From NCBI GenBank assembly GCA_030681645.1, contig JAUXRX010000009.1:248001-312000 (forward strand): a DNA stretch of 64,000 nucleotides. The letters are read 5' to 3'. Origin of the DNA: Archangium sp. Its GTDB lineage: Bacteria; Myxococcota; Myxococcia; Myxococcales; Myxococcaceae. The notes beneath the pieces were generated by a model, which was given only the letters and a program-made list of their open reading frames with translations, was not told the origin of the DNA and made no database searches. Below, one piece after another: positions 35,501-42,931 of the stretch. Within the stretch, counting starts at the first letter, position 1. Each line of letters starts with the position of its first letter. The translations under genes were made by a program, and so were the position numbers.

Positions 35501-36092
35501 CACGCCGGGGCAGACGCTGTGCGCGAACCGGCCGGTGACGTTCCGCGCCCAGGGCACGTACCCGCTGAGCACGCAGACGGTCTCGGCGATCACCTGGACG
35601 GTGAACGGCGCCGCGCTCGCCAGCACGGGGCTCAGCGTGAGCCTCAGCCGGCCCGCGGGCACGTACCCGGTGGTGGCCTCGGCGCTGGGTGGCTCGGACA
35701 GCCTGAGCGTCACCTTCGTCAACTGCACGGCGGTGGCCGAGATCCTCACCCCGGCGATGAACATCCAGGCCTACGGCATGGGGCTGGACGGGGTGGGGCC
35801 GTACCTCGACATCTCGTTCACGGGCCGGGCGACCGACGCGCTGGGCAACGTGCTCGACCCGGCGACGCTGGTGTTCGAGTGGACCACCAACCGCGGGGAG
35901 CTCCAGCCGGGCGCGCCGGCGACGGGCCCGCAGCTGCTGGGCACGGGGGCGAACCTGGGCACGGTGCGCATCTACGACCAGCCCGGGTCACCCGGTGAGC
36001 AGCACATCATCACGCTCACCATCCGCGCGAGTGCGGGGGGCCCGGTGCTCAGCACCGACACGGTGAGCGTGATCGTGCAGTGGTTGATCTGA
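32559..36092 (+). CDS. S8 (subtilisin-like) serine protease lipoprotein
   Basis: 1177 residues from ATG 32559; MRTQLLVLLALTASCGG is a lipoprotein signal. After about 430 residues of N-terminal beta domains comes the catalytic triad: VAVLDMGF (Asp about 451), MFHGTGVVTTLGG (His about 502) and ATSGAAPYVAG (Ser about 752); the oxyanion Asn is likely in VVASAGNQ. A 120-residue Cys-containing hydrophobic insertion (CAAVTLVVHTAAIAFCTSPL) lies between His and Ser, unusual for the family. C-terminal PPC-like and Ig-like domains follow. Probably a surface-anchored protease, which suits a predatory or scavenging lifestyle. Confidence 0.88.
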   Translation: MRTQLLVLLALTASCGGVPPGSQHPTFTLSAPESLNAAPGASAFLDVSVTPSNETVSLTAKIAPPLTATVEGLRVRIDVPAQTPPGAQQLTLTGTSASGQEQTAQVQLEVLPAAKQAARPVAVHVRLNSLFFAEGEQARVTVDLGGLPVPPVLSDVVLVSSESNDVEKLTLRRLADGTFESIGSVPVKGSSAPGVPQDGTLTLPPGGVFVAFFGMDLTQPGYGGLEVPFVSDFAVLDGVRAGAPASTVVPELMLTEDERTPVAGARPVGTILRRGTGPGTGAPLQLATTELILFHRDQAELTRFLQASQGVLISTEDVEGELPFSSLVEVDPASMTPDRLALVRQLAGDEGELLTSQASAQSIYGLSLAFRLDGFVVAVNPRLQYHSVQRLAEPEASQVTGTMTMRGNFSETASCLPGSTTRACTTDVPALWTYLDLMELDRQRVKVAVLDMGFAPNADFRPNEDGGIDQCDFTGRGARCAAGAALGDPTVGASVVGGLMFHGTGVVTTLGGIPHNGFGSAGVAGQVAVPMLYKYDLASYAFDMGAGVRQALRQGAHVINISAGYPCTIVTSVGPDFDICSEAGRVGLCAAVTLVVHTAAIAFCTSPLVGIPIVGAAVCGGLLTGAVLATEACLSTLAFGNLRSPLSSAVSQAVASGVPVVASAGNQLSPESFPPVVRDYINLGEARTEAWGIIPATIPGVLAIGAAEGAALPNSHFFGERVDVWAPSGSSFISPRVGMPGVTFVDEVGATSGAAPYVAGVIAAMQAANPSLDPARATAAERATAVSRVRSMLISTAFTNATLTARGFANDVRRRNLVDPLGAVLLAAQGHQPDLAALGYDTSLNFSEADGDDDVEARARPVTFGAAVAGTVFAFEGATQDEDWYRFQVPAMAGRVFGTDVELRWLGDEEPSLSSSGPAVPRVSVTTSGLEHVARYQVVRSSGAAVALRVTAPSGLDVPYQLTVSAPVALVPTVTITEPVLTPGQTLCANRPVTFRAQGTYPLSTQTVSAITWTVNGAALASTGLSVSLSRPAGTYPVVASALGGSDSLSVTFVNCTAVAEILTPAMNIQAYGMGLDGVGPYLDISFTGRATDALGNVLDPATLVFEWTTNRGELQPGAPATGPQLLGTGANLGTVRIYDQPGSPGEQHIITLTIRASAGGPVLSTDTVSVIVQWLI

Positions 36093-36100
36093 CCTGAAAA

Positions 36101-36211
36101 ACCTCTCCCTGCGAAAGCGGGGAGAGGTCGGCCGCAGGCCGGGTGAGGGGCGACCTCGAGTGAAACCGCCCCTCACCCCAGCCCTCTCCCCGCTGCGCAG
36201 GGAGAGGGAGA
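36101..36211. repeat. Family B palindromic repeats, inverted pair
   Basis: ACCTCTCCCTGCGAAAGCGG (36101 on) and, facing it, CCCTCTCCCCGCTGCGCAGG (36183 on). The pair starts 8 bp past the protease stop; its right edge is where the reading frame of the neighbouring outer-membrane-like gene loses sense. Confidence 0.8.
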
Positions 36212-36212
36212 C

Positions 36213-36581
36213 CGCGTCACTCGGGCCGAGGCGCAGATGGGCTCCGAGCGGCAACAGCCACGCGGCGTCGAGGCTCGAGTCGATGCTCGCGGCGATGTGC
36301 CCGAAGCGGTCGAACAGGGGCGCGAAGCCGAAGGTGGCCTGGGCGACCAGCAGCCCGGGCCCGAGCTGGCCGCGGAAGAAGCCGCCGACGCGAACGCCGG
36401 CGCCCCCGAACGTCAGCGGCACGAGCAGGTCTTCGCGCTCGGCGACCCCGTGCACGCCCAGCAGGACTCCGGCGGTCCGCGGAGCGTCATCGTCTGCGCC
36501 GGCGGCCGACGCGCCACACGTCATCGCCACCGCGACCACGCGCGCGATCATCGAGCTCGCCATGAGCGCCGGGGTGCTCAC
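36213..36581 (-). pseudogene. Truncated outer-membrane-like protein gene
   Basis: From ATG 36581 (or the ATG at 36551) the frame gives a signal peptide (MIARVVAVAMTCGASAAGA) and a beta-rich stretch with alternating hydrophobic residues (TAGVLLGVHGVAEREDLLVPL, VRVGGFFRGQLGPGLLVAQ split in strands) up to about residue 123. There it runs into a family B repeat and continues as [14 protein letters not shown], then nonsense overlapping the protease gene end, stopping at 35988. About 120 native residues are too few for the implied barrel, so the 3' part is probably lost. A short genuine protein is the alternative. Confidence 0.45.
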
Positions 36582-36741
36582 GTCCGTACGGTGCCATCAG
36601 GCCAATCGTGCCGACCGCACTGGCCGACTCTTCTCCGGTCGTTGCGGTGAGCTCCGTCGAGCCGCGGAAGCTCACGAAGAAACAGCGCCCTCGGCGGTTC
36701 GACGGCATCACAGCAGCCGACCTCGGAGCTACGGTTCCGCC

Positions 36742-37242
36742 ATGGCCGTCGAGGTCGGAACACACGAGGAGGCGCTCCCCGAGGACGCCGAGGCGATGCA
36801 GCCCACCCGCAGAATCCGTTTCCGCACCGGTCCGCTGGTGGACGCGCAGGCGGCGCTGGCCCTGCTGACGACTCCACAGCGGTTGCCGAGACTGCACCCC
36901 CTCATCACCCGCGTGGAGGAGCTGCCGGTGCGCGTCGAGGGCACCGTGCGCATCGCCGACTTCACGGTGCACGAGGGCGTGCCCCTGCTCGGCGGGCTGG
37001 TGAAGTGGCCGAACAGCTACCGCGGCCGCGTCGCCCTCGATGCGTCGAAGCCGGGCACCGCGCGCCTGTCGGGCTGGTCGGCGCCGGGCGTGCGCGTCGA
37101 GACGCGCTACGTGGTCCTGGACGGAGTGCTCGAAGAGACCGCGTGGATCTCGGCGCCGTGGTGGGTGGACCCGTTCGTGTATCGGACCTTCGTCGAGGCG
37201 CATCGGCGTCTGCTCGAGGCGGTCGCGGTCACACCTGCGTGA
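36742..37242 (+). CDS. SRPBCC-like hypothetical protein
   Basis: 166 residues from ATG 36742. Sequence course RIRFRTGPLVDAQAALALL, LPRLHPLITRVEELP, GTVRIADFTVHEGVPLLGG, WSAPGVRVETRYVVLDGVLEE and a long final helix (TFVEAHRRLLEAVAV) fits a START/polyketide-cyclase-like fold. No signal peptide. It runs in the same direction as the TPR gene 6 bp downstream, so they are probably one unit. The 160 bp upstream holds no other gene. Confidence 0.65.
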   Translation: MAVEVGTHEEALPEDAEAMQPTRRIRFRTGPLVDAQAALALLTTPQRLPRLHPLITRVEELPVRVEGTVRIADFTVHEGVPLLGGLVKWPNSYRGRVALDASKPGTARLSGWSAPGVRVETRYVVLDGVLEETAWISAPWWVDPFVYRTFVEAHRRLLEAVAVTPA

Positions 37243-37248
37243 ACTGGA

Positions 37249-38529
37249 ATGGCGTACCCTGCGCTCGTGGCCGACCGACCGCCTCCCCGCAGACCCGCGC
37301 CGAAGGGCAATGCCATCGAGCGCTCGACGGGCCGCGGCCGCCCGGTGCGCACCTCGCGGATGAGCGTGGAGTCTGCGTCGCCCCGCCCCTCCCGCCGCCC
37401 GCAGCTGGCGGCGGCGTTGGTGGTGCTGGTGGTGCTGCTGGTGAGCGTGAAGTTGTTCATCGGCCGCCGGCCCGGCCTCGACCCGAACACGCGAGGCAGC
37501 TCGGAGGTCGCGGTGATGTTCACCGAGGCGAAGACGCTCATTCGCCAGGGCAGGTGGGCCGAGGCGAAGCTGAAGCTCGAAGAAATCCGCGAGGAGGACG
37601 AGGACTACGAGACGCGGCAGCTCGAGAACTACCTCAAGGTGGTCGCCTCCGAGCTGCCGAACGAGGCGCGCTTCGCCACCGCCGCTGACGCCACTGCGAA
37701 GGGTGAGCTGGGCCGCGCGTCAGCCGCGTTGGCGCAGGTGAAGACGACCACGCAAGACCGCGCGCTCACCGACGCGAAGGCTGCGCTGGCGCTGCGCATC
37801 GAGTCGCGGCGGGCCGAGGCGCGTACGATGCTCGAGCCTCCCGCGAAGTGGGAAGGGCTGCTCGCGCTCAGCGAGGACCTGCTGGTGGCGGTGCCGGGCG
37901 ACCGGGAAGCCGCCGAGTGGAAGCAGCAGGCCGAGCAGGCCATCGCGCGGGGGAAGCGTGGCGTCACGAAGGTCGTCACCGCCGAGACGCCCTGGCTCGA
38001 GGCGCAGCAGCTCTTCAAGAGCGGTGACGTGACCGGCGCGCGCTCCCTGGCGCAGCGGTGCGCGAAGAAGCACGCGAAGTGCCGCGACCTCGAGAACGGG
38101 CTGGCGGTGCTCGAGGCGAAGTCGCGGAACCTCGAGGCACTGGGTGATGGCGATCTGCTGACGCTCTTCAAGCTCGACAAGGAACTCGCGGGCGGGGTCT
38201 CGAGCGAGACCAGCAAGCCGCTCCGCACGCTCGTCGCCTCGAGGTACTTCCTCAAGGCCAGCAAGGCCAAGACCTCGGGCAGCTGGGCGAAGGCGGTCGA
38301 GTTCGGCCGCACGGCGCTCGAGGCGGACCCCGGTCATGCCGGGGCGCAGGCGATCCTCACCGAGGCGAAGCAGATCTCGAGCGAGCTGTACTATCGGGCC
38401 TACCAGCAGCGCGACACCGACCAGGTGGAGGCCTTGAAGCTCTTCAAGGAGGTGCTCGCGATGACGACGCCCGACGATCCGAACCACGTGAAGGCGCAGG
38501 GCTACATCGAGCGCTTCCAGGCACGGTGA
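37249..38529 (+). CDS. Membrane-anchored TPR-like protein
   Basis: 426 residues. A basic, Pro-rich cytoplasmic tail of about 50 residues, one membrane helix (QLAAALVVLVVLLVSVKLFI), then helical repeats: FTEAKTLIRQGRWAEAKLKL, LEAQQLFKSGDVTGARSLA, WAKAVEFGRTALEADPGHAG, typical TPR spacing. The start ATG 37249 has a weak ribosome site; a GTG at 37267 is possible. Probably a scaffold on the periplasmic or cytoplasmic face; partner unknown. Confidence 0.75.
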   Translation: MAYPALVADRPPPRRPAPKGNAIERSTGRGRPVRTSRMSVESASPRPSRRPQLAAALVVLVVLLVSVKLFIGRRPGLDPNTRGSSEVAVMFTEAKTLIRQGRWAEAKLKLEEIREEDEDYETRQLENYLKVVASELPNEARFATAADATAKGELGRASAALAQVKTTTQDRALTDAKAALALRIESRRAEARTMLEPPAKWEGLLALSEDLLVAVPGDREAAEWKQQAEQAIARGKRGVTKVVTAETPWLEAQQLFKSGDVTGARSLAQRCAKKHAKCRDLENGLAVLEAKSRNLEALGDGDLLTLFKLDKELAGGVSSETSKPLRTLVASRYFLKASKAKTSGSWAKAVEFGRTALEADPGHAGAQAILTEAKQISSELYYRAYQQRDTDQVEALKLFKEVLAMTTPDDPNHVKAQGYIERFQAR

Positions 38530-38700
38530 GCACCACCACCCGCACACCCTCAACCCATCACCGCGGTCGAAGCAGAAGAACGGGAACGCGCAGTCGGTGT
38601 TGTCGACGCAGAAGTCACCCTGCGCGCCGTCAGACATGCAGAGCTTGCTGCCCGCCTGGTGCGTGTTCCACGCGATCGCGAACACGACTCCACGGCCGGC
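38530..38700 (-). pseudogene. Possible remnant of a Cys-rich protein
   Basis: The minus strand reads FAIAWNTHQAGSKLC, then MSDGAQGDFCVDNTDC, AFPFFCFD and VCGWWC, a Cys spacing (C-x9-C-x5-C-x5-C) like that in myxobacterial Cys-rich surface proteins. It has no start, no clear end, and abuts the TPR gene stop. It may be the tail of a decayed lipoprotein gene or a chance frame. Confidence 0.3.
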
Positions 38701-38724
38701 AGCCCCGATGGCAGAATGCGGCTG

Positions 38725-39519
38725 ATGATGAACCGCCTTCGAGTCGTGGTGGTGCTGCTCGCAGCGCCTTGCTTCGCCCAGTCGTGGAACTCGAACGCAG
38801 GCGGCTGGAACACCGGCTACGGCACCGTGTACGGCTCGTTCGGCTCTGCCATGGCCACGTAGCAGATCTATCAGTCGACGCAGCAGCAGATTCAGCGGCT
38901 GATGATGCGGCAGGCGATGATCAACCAGTTCGGCAAGGAGGCGGTGGAGAAGGCCGAACGCGACGCCAAGGCCGGCAAGGCCCCGAGCGCGTCCGGACCG
39001 CAGATCACCTCGGCGCCGCCCACTCCGAAGGGGTACGGCAAGTTCAAGCCGGAGAAGTCGGTCAACGTGGCGAAGAGCATGGGCGAGACGCTGGGCAGCA
39101 CGCCCGAAGAGAAGGCGATGATCAGCACGCTCATCAAGGCCACGAAGGACGCCTTCGAGGCGCAACCCGAGACCAAAGCGTGGCGCAACAACGTCGCGGG
39201 CGCGTTGGCCTTCTTCATGATCACCACCGTCGTGGTGGCCAACGACGCGCCTGAACCGGGCGACGCAGCCACCGAGGCCATCTTCCAGGCCTTCAACCAG
39301 AGCCTCGACGACCTGCCCGACTTCGCCAAAGCGACCAACAAGGAGAAGCAGCAGCTCTACGACACGCTCATCGGCTTCACCGGCCTGCCGCTCGCCATCT
39401 ACACCGACGCGAAGGAGCGCGGTGATGCCGAGCAGCTCGCGCAGTCGAAGGAGCTCGCTGCGAACCTCCTCCAGCTGGTCCTCAAGGTGGACGCGTCGAA
39501 GATCCAGCTGCCGAAGTGA
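38725..39519 (+). pseudogene. Secreted protein gene split by an in-frame amber codon
   Basis: ATG 38725/38728 begins a good Sec signal (MMNRLRVVVVLLAAPCFAQ) and a short Gly/Asn-rich stretch (SWNSNAGGWNTGYGTVYGS), then TAG at 38860-38862. Directly after it, in the same frame, QIYQSTQQQIQRLMMRQAM opens 218 more residues to 39519, including NVAKSMGETLGSTPEEKAM, WRNNVAGALAFFM and EKQQLYDTLIGFTGLPLAIY, which look like DUF6683-type proteins. The residue after the stop is Gln and Gln is frequent, so CAG to TAG is the simplest change. Without suppression only 45 residues or an unexported C-terminal part (ATG 38902) is made. Confidence 0.65.
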
Positions 39520-39665
39520 GCTCTTCAAGGAGTGCCGCGCCCGACGCTCCAGCTCACAGCGCCTCCAGGCGCGCTGAGAAATAGCCCGCGGAAATGCGCC
39601 GAAATCGTCAAGGCTGCTGACACGAAATCGCCCGGACAGGGAGAGGCGGCTCCCGACAATGCAGC

Positions 39666-40496
39666 ATGTCCACCTACAGCGTCTCCAACTACGCCAGTGC
39701 ACTCCGCAACATCGGTCGGGTCTCGCAGGTTCGCGCCAACGACGTCGCGGCTCGCACGGACGCCCGAGTGGGTCTGCGATCTGACGGGGTCATCACCCGC
39801 AACGAGATCATCGACTTCCAGGCGGGGATTCAGCGGGGAGGGCAGGGCCTCACGCTGACCGATCGGCGGCTGGTGGCGGCCTCGACGGCGCTCTTCAACG
39901 CGAGCGTGTCGGCTGCAGATCGCTACGCGTACGTACCGGTCAACCGCACGGCCCCGGCGCCCGGTGCGGTGCGGGTCGCGTCGCTCAGCGGCAACGTCCA
40001 GGTTCGCGCCGTCACCGGGCCACGCGCGGGGCAGGTGATTCTCGAGATGTCTCGCCGGCAGCTCGCGCAGCGCATCGCCGGGCCCGGCGCCACGGAGTTG
40101 AAGCTGACCGACTTCGCGTCTGCCTCGCGCTTTCTGACCCGCAACGAGATCATCCTGGCCGGTCAGCTCGCGCAGGAGTCGTTGCTGGCGCAGCCGCTGG
40201 GCCGGTCGAGCGTGCAGGGCAGGACGCCCGGTGGCCGGGCCGTGACGATCGACTCTGAGTTCCGCGGCACCGCCGATGGGCTTGGCGGCACCTTCACGTA
40301 CCGCACGTCGCAGACCAACACCGTGTCCATCAAGACCGGCACGGGGGCGGTCCTGCTCGACGAGAAGACGGGCACCACGTACGCGCCCAATGCTGCAGGC
40401 GTGGTCACGCTGCCCGGGTTGCCGGGCGGCGAACTGACCCTCATCAGCCGCGGCGTGAACGCGAAGATCCTCGAGTCGTTCTGGCTGGTGTCCTGA
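39666..40496 (+). CDS. Hypothetical protein
   Basis: 276 residues, no signal or membrane helix. Two similar short segments occur: LRSDGVITRNEIIDFQAG (38-55) and ASRFLTRNEIILAGQLA (151-167), with a shared xLTRNEII core that suggests internal duplication. The C-terminal half is beta-rich (DSEFRGTADGLGGTFTYRTS, NTVSIKTGTGAVLLDEKTG). I do not recognise the family. The upstream gap 39520-39665 is less GC-rich just before the start and may hold the promoter. Confidence 0.65.
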   Translation: MSTYSVSNYASALRNIGRVSQVRANDVAARTDARVGLRSDGVITRNEIIDFQAGIQRGGQGLTLTDRRLVAASTALFNASVSAADRYAYVPVNRTAPAPGAVRVASLSGNVQVRAVTGPRAGQVILEMSRRQLAQRIAGPGATELKLTDFASASRFLTRNEIILAGQLAQESLLAQPLGRSSVQGRTPGGRAVTIDSEFRGTADGLGGTFTYRTSQTNTVSIKTGTGAVLLDEKTGTTYAPNAAGVVTLPGLPGGELTLISRGVNAKILESFWLVS

Positions 40497-40629
40497 CTGT
40501 CAGGTCCTCGCGGACGTCGACCCAGCCTGGGCGCGAGACCCCGCTGACACGAGCCCTTCGAGGCGATGGAGGTCGAGCTGGCCCGGCGCTTCGTGCGCAG
40601 GCGCTCGAGGTTCCGTAGGCTGGCCCGCG

Positions 40630-42915
40630 ATGCGAACGCTTCCCCTGTTGGTGGTGATGAGTCTTCTGGGTTGCAGCGGGATCACCAGCAAGCTGTGTGG
40701 CGCGCCCGGCCAGCCCTGCTGCGCCGAGTCGGCCTGCGATCCGGGCGCGCTGTGCGGCGCGGGCGAGCTCTGCGAGGCGTGCGGCGCGGAGGCCCAGCGG
40801 TGTTGCGCGCAGGACAGCTGCGCCGAGACCCTCTCCTGCGTCGGCGGCGCCTGCGTGATGGGCCTGTCTTGCGAGGTGAACTGCACGCTGGGCAGCAGCC
40901 GCTGCCTCAACAACGGCGTGGAGACCTGCGTGGCGGTGGGCGTGTGTCCCGCGTGGCGCTCCACCGTCGCGCTGTGTCCCACCGGCTCGGTGTGCACGGT
41001 GGCCGGGAGCACCGCGGACTGCGTGGAGAGCTGCCCCGGCGCGTGCACGCCCGACACCCAGCTGTGCACCACCGAAGGCCTGCGCCGGTGCGTGGCCAGC
41101 GGCACCTGCCCGTCGCTCGCGGCCGCGCCGGACGACTCCGATGTTCCCCAGTGCATCACCGGGGCGGTGATCAACGCCGAGCTCGCCTGGGAGAGCCCCA
41201 CGCCCGTGGGCTCCGACCTGGTGGACATCGCCGGAGAGCTCACCGCCAGCTACTGGGTGCTCGACGAGCTGGGAAACATCGTGCGCTACGCGCTGGGCCC
41301 GTGGGAGTACGAGGTGCGCCCCACGCCGGGCAAGCGCATGCGCCGCCTCGCGTCGTGCGGCCTGGGCTCGTATCTCTTCGCGGCGGGGGAAGGAGGCACC
41401 GTGCTCCGCCGCTCAGGGGGCGCGTGGACCGAAGAGAACGTGGGCACCTCTGCCGCGCTCGCGGACATCGCCTGCGATTCCACCCGGGCCTACGCGGCGG
41501 GGGAAGACGGGAAGCTCTACGTGCGCGACGGCTCCACCTGGACCGGGTACGCGACCGGCGCCACGGTGGCCTTCACCGGCATCACCACCCTCTTCTCCCA
41601 GCAGCAGGTGTTCCTCAGCGGGCCCGGTGGGACGATCGTGAAGTGCGACGTCGCCGTGCTGCCGGCCACCTGCGCAGCCGAGTCCAGCGGCACCACCGCG
41701 AAGCTCAACGCCCTCTGGGGCGACACCTTCACCAACCAGGTCTTCGCGGTGGGAGAGGGCGGCACCCTGGTGCGGCGCGATGCGGTCAGCTGGCAGGTCG
41801 TTCCGCTGACGGGCGTGACGGACGGGCTGGTGGGCGTGACCGGTTGGTACGACGCCTCGATCGACTCGGCAGTGGTGGTGGCCATTTCGCGCGGCGGCAC
41901 CGCGGTCATCCGCCGCAACGCGATGGTGGAAGAGATCGTGCAACTCCCCGACACCGGCCTCACCAACGCGTGGGCGCCCAACGAGAACACGCTCGTCTTC
42001 ACCGGCCAGCGCGGGGCGTTGTGGTTCCGCAACGGCCTCTTCAGCCAGGCGCCCTTCGTGGCGCGCGGGGGCCGCAAGCCCGTCACCGCCGATCTCAACG
42101 CCGTCACCAGCGTGGGCGGGGGCCGGCTCTTCGCGGTGGGGGACAACGGCGCCCGGGTGCGGCGGCAGAACGGCGCCTGGAACGTCGACGCGCTCGGGGC
42201 GCAGACCACCGCGGCGCTGCGGGGCGTGGCGGCCAGGTCCGCCGGCGAGGTCTACGCGGTGGGCACCGGGGGGACCGTGCTGGTGCGGCGCTGGGGCACG
42301 TGGGTGGCCGAGGCGCAGGGGCTCACCACCCAGGCGCTCAGCGCCGTGGTGCTCGACACGCAGCACGTGTGGGCGCTGGGAGAGACCCAGTTGCTGGAGA
42401 AGGATCTGGCCAGCGGTACCTGGCGGGTGGTGGCGCTGCCCGCGGGGACTTCGTACGTGACCTCGCTGGCCCTGCGGAAGGACGCCGCCGGCAAGGCGCT
42501 GGAGTTGGTGATCGCCGGCCACCAGTGCACCACGCTCTCGTTCGCGCTGGATGGAACGGACGCGTTCAGTCCCGGGCCTTCGTGCGGCGTTCGCTTCGAC
42601 TTCAACGCGGCGGCGTTCATGTCGTCGGGTGACCTGGTGCTGGCCTCGGAGACCGGCACCATTCACCGGCGCACCGGGGCCACCTTGACCCTGGAGAACG
42701 TGCCGGGGCTGAGCCTGGACGCGTTCTACGGGCTGGTGGTGGATGGCTCGACGATGTGGGCGGTGGGCGCGGGCGGGCGGCTGCTGCGGCGCGTGGCCAC
42801 CAGCTGGTCCGAGGCCGCGCCAGAGGTGGGGAGCAGCGCGTTCTTCGCGGGCGTGAAGGACGAAGAAGGCCTGTTCATCGTCGGCAGCGGCGGAACCGTG
42901 CTGCGACGGCTGTGA
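40630..42915 (+). CDS. Cys-rich lipoprotein with beta-propeller repeats
   Basis: 761 residues from ATG 40630. MRTLPLLVVMSLLGCSG gives the lipobox LLGC. Residues 22-175 hold over 25 Cys in patterns such as CGAPGQPCCAESACDPGALC and CLNNGVETCVAVGVC. The rest is a propeller with repeated GEGGTVLRRSGGAW, GEGGTLVRRDAVSW, GDNGARVRRQNGAW and GTGGTVLVRRWGTW units, each ending in Trp. Same architecture as the lipoprotein at 20090. Surface display and a binding role are likely; no enzymatic residues were found. Confidence 0.82.
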   Translation: MRTLPLLVVMSLLGCSGITSKLCGAPGQPCCAESACDPGALCGAGELCEACGAEAQRCCAQDSCAETLSCVGGACVMGLSCEVNCTLGSSRCLNNGVETCVAVGVCPAWRSTVALCPTGSVCTVAGSTADCVESCPGACTPDTQLCTTEGLRRCVASGTCPSLAAAPDDSDVPQCITGAVINAELAWESPTPVGSDLVDIAGELTASYWVLDELGNIVRYALGPWEYEVRPTPGKRMRRLASCGLGSYLFAAGEGGTVLRRSGGAWTEENVGTSAALADIACDSTRAYAAGEDGKLYVRDGSTWTGYATGATVAFTGITTLFSQQQVFLSGPGGTIVKCDVAVLPATCAAESSGTTAKLNALWGDTFTNQVFAVGEGGTLVRRDAVSWQVVPLTGVTDGLVGVTGWYDASIDSAVVVAISRGGTAVIRRNAMVEEIVQLPDTGLTNAWAPNENTLVFTGQRGALWFRNGLFSQAPFVARGGRKPVTADLNAVTSVGGGRLFAVGDNGARVRRQNGAWNVDALGAQTTAALRGVAARSAGEVYAVGTGGTVLVRRWGTWVAEAQGLTTQALSAVVLDTQHVWALGETQLLEKDLASGTWRVVALPAGTSYVTSLALRKDAAGKALELVIAGHQCTTLSFALDGTDAFSPGPSCGVRFDFNAAAFMSSGDLVLASETGTIHRRTGATLTLENVPGLSLDAFYGLVVDGSTMWAVGAGGRLLRRVATSWSEAAPEVGSSAFFAGVKDEEGLFIVGSGGTVLRRL

Positions 42916-42931
42916 CTTCTTCTCTGGCCTT

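Noticed and set aside
37720..39702. 660-residue minus-strand frame
   Set aside because: Mostly antisense to the TPR and amber-interrupted genes; only the short Cys-rich part at 38530-38700 looked meaningful and is listed separately.
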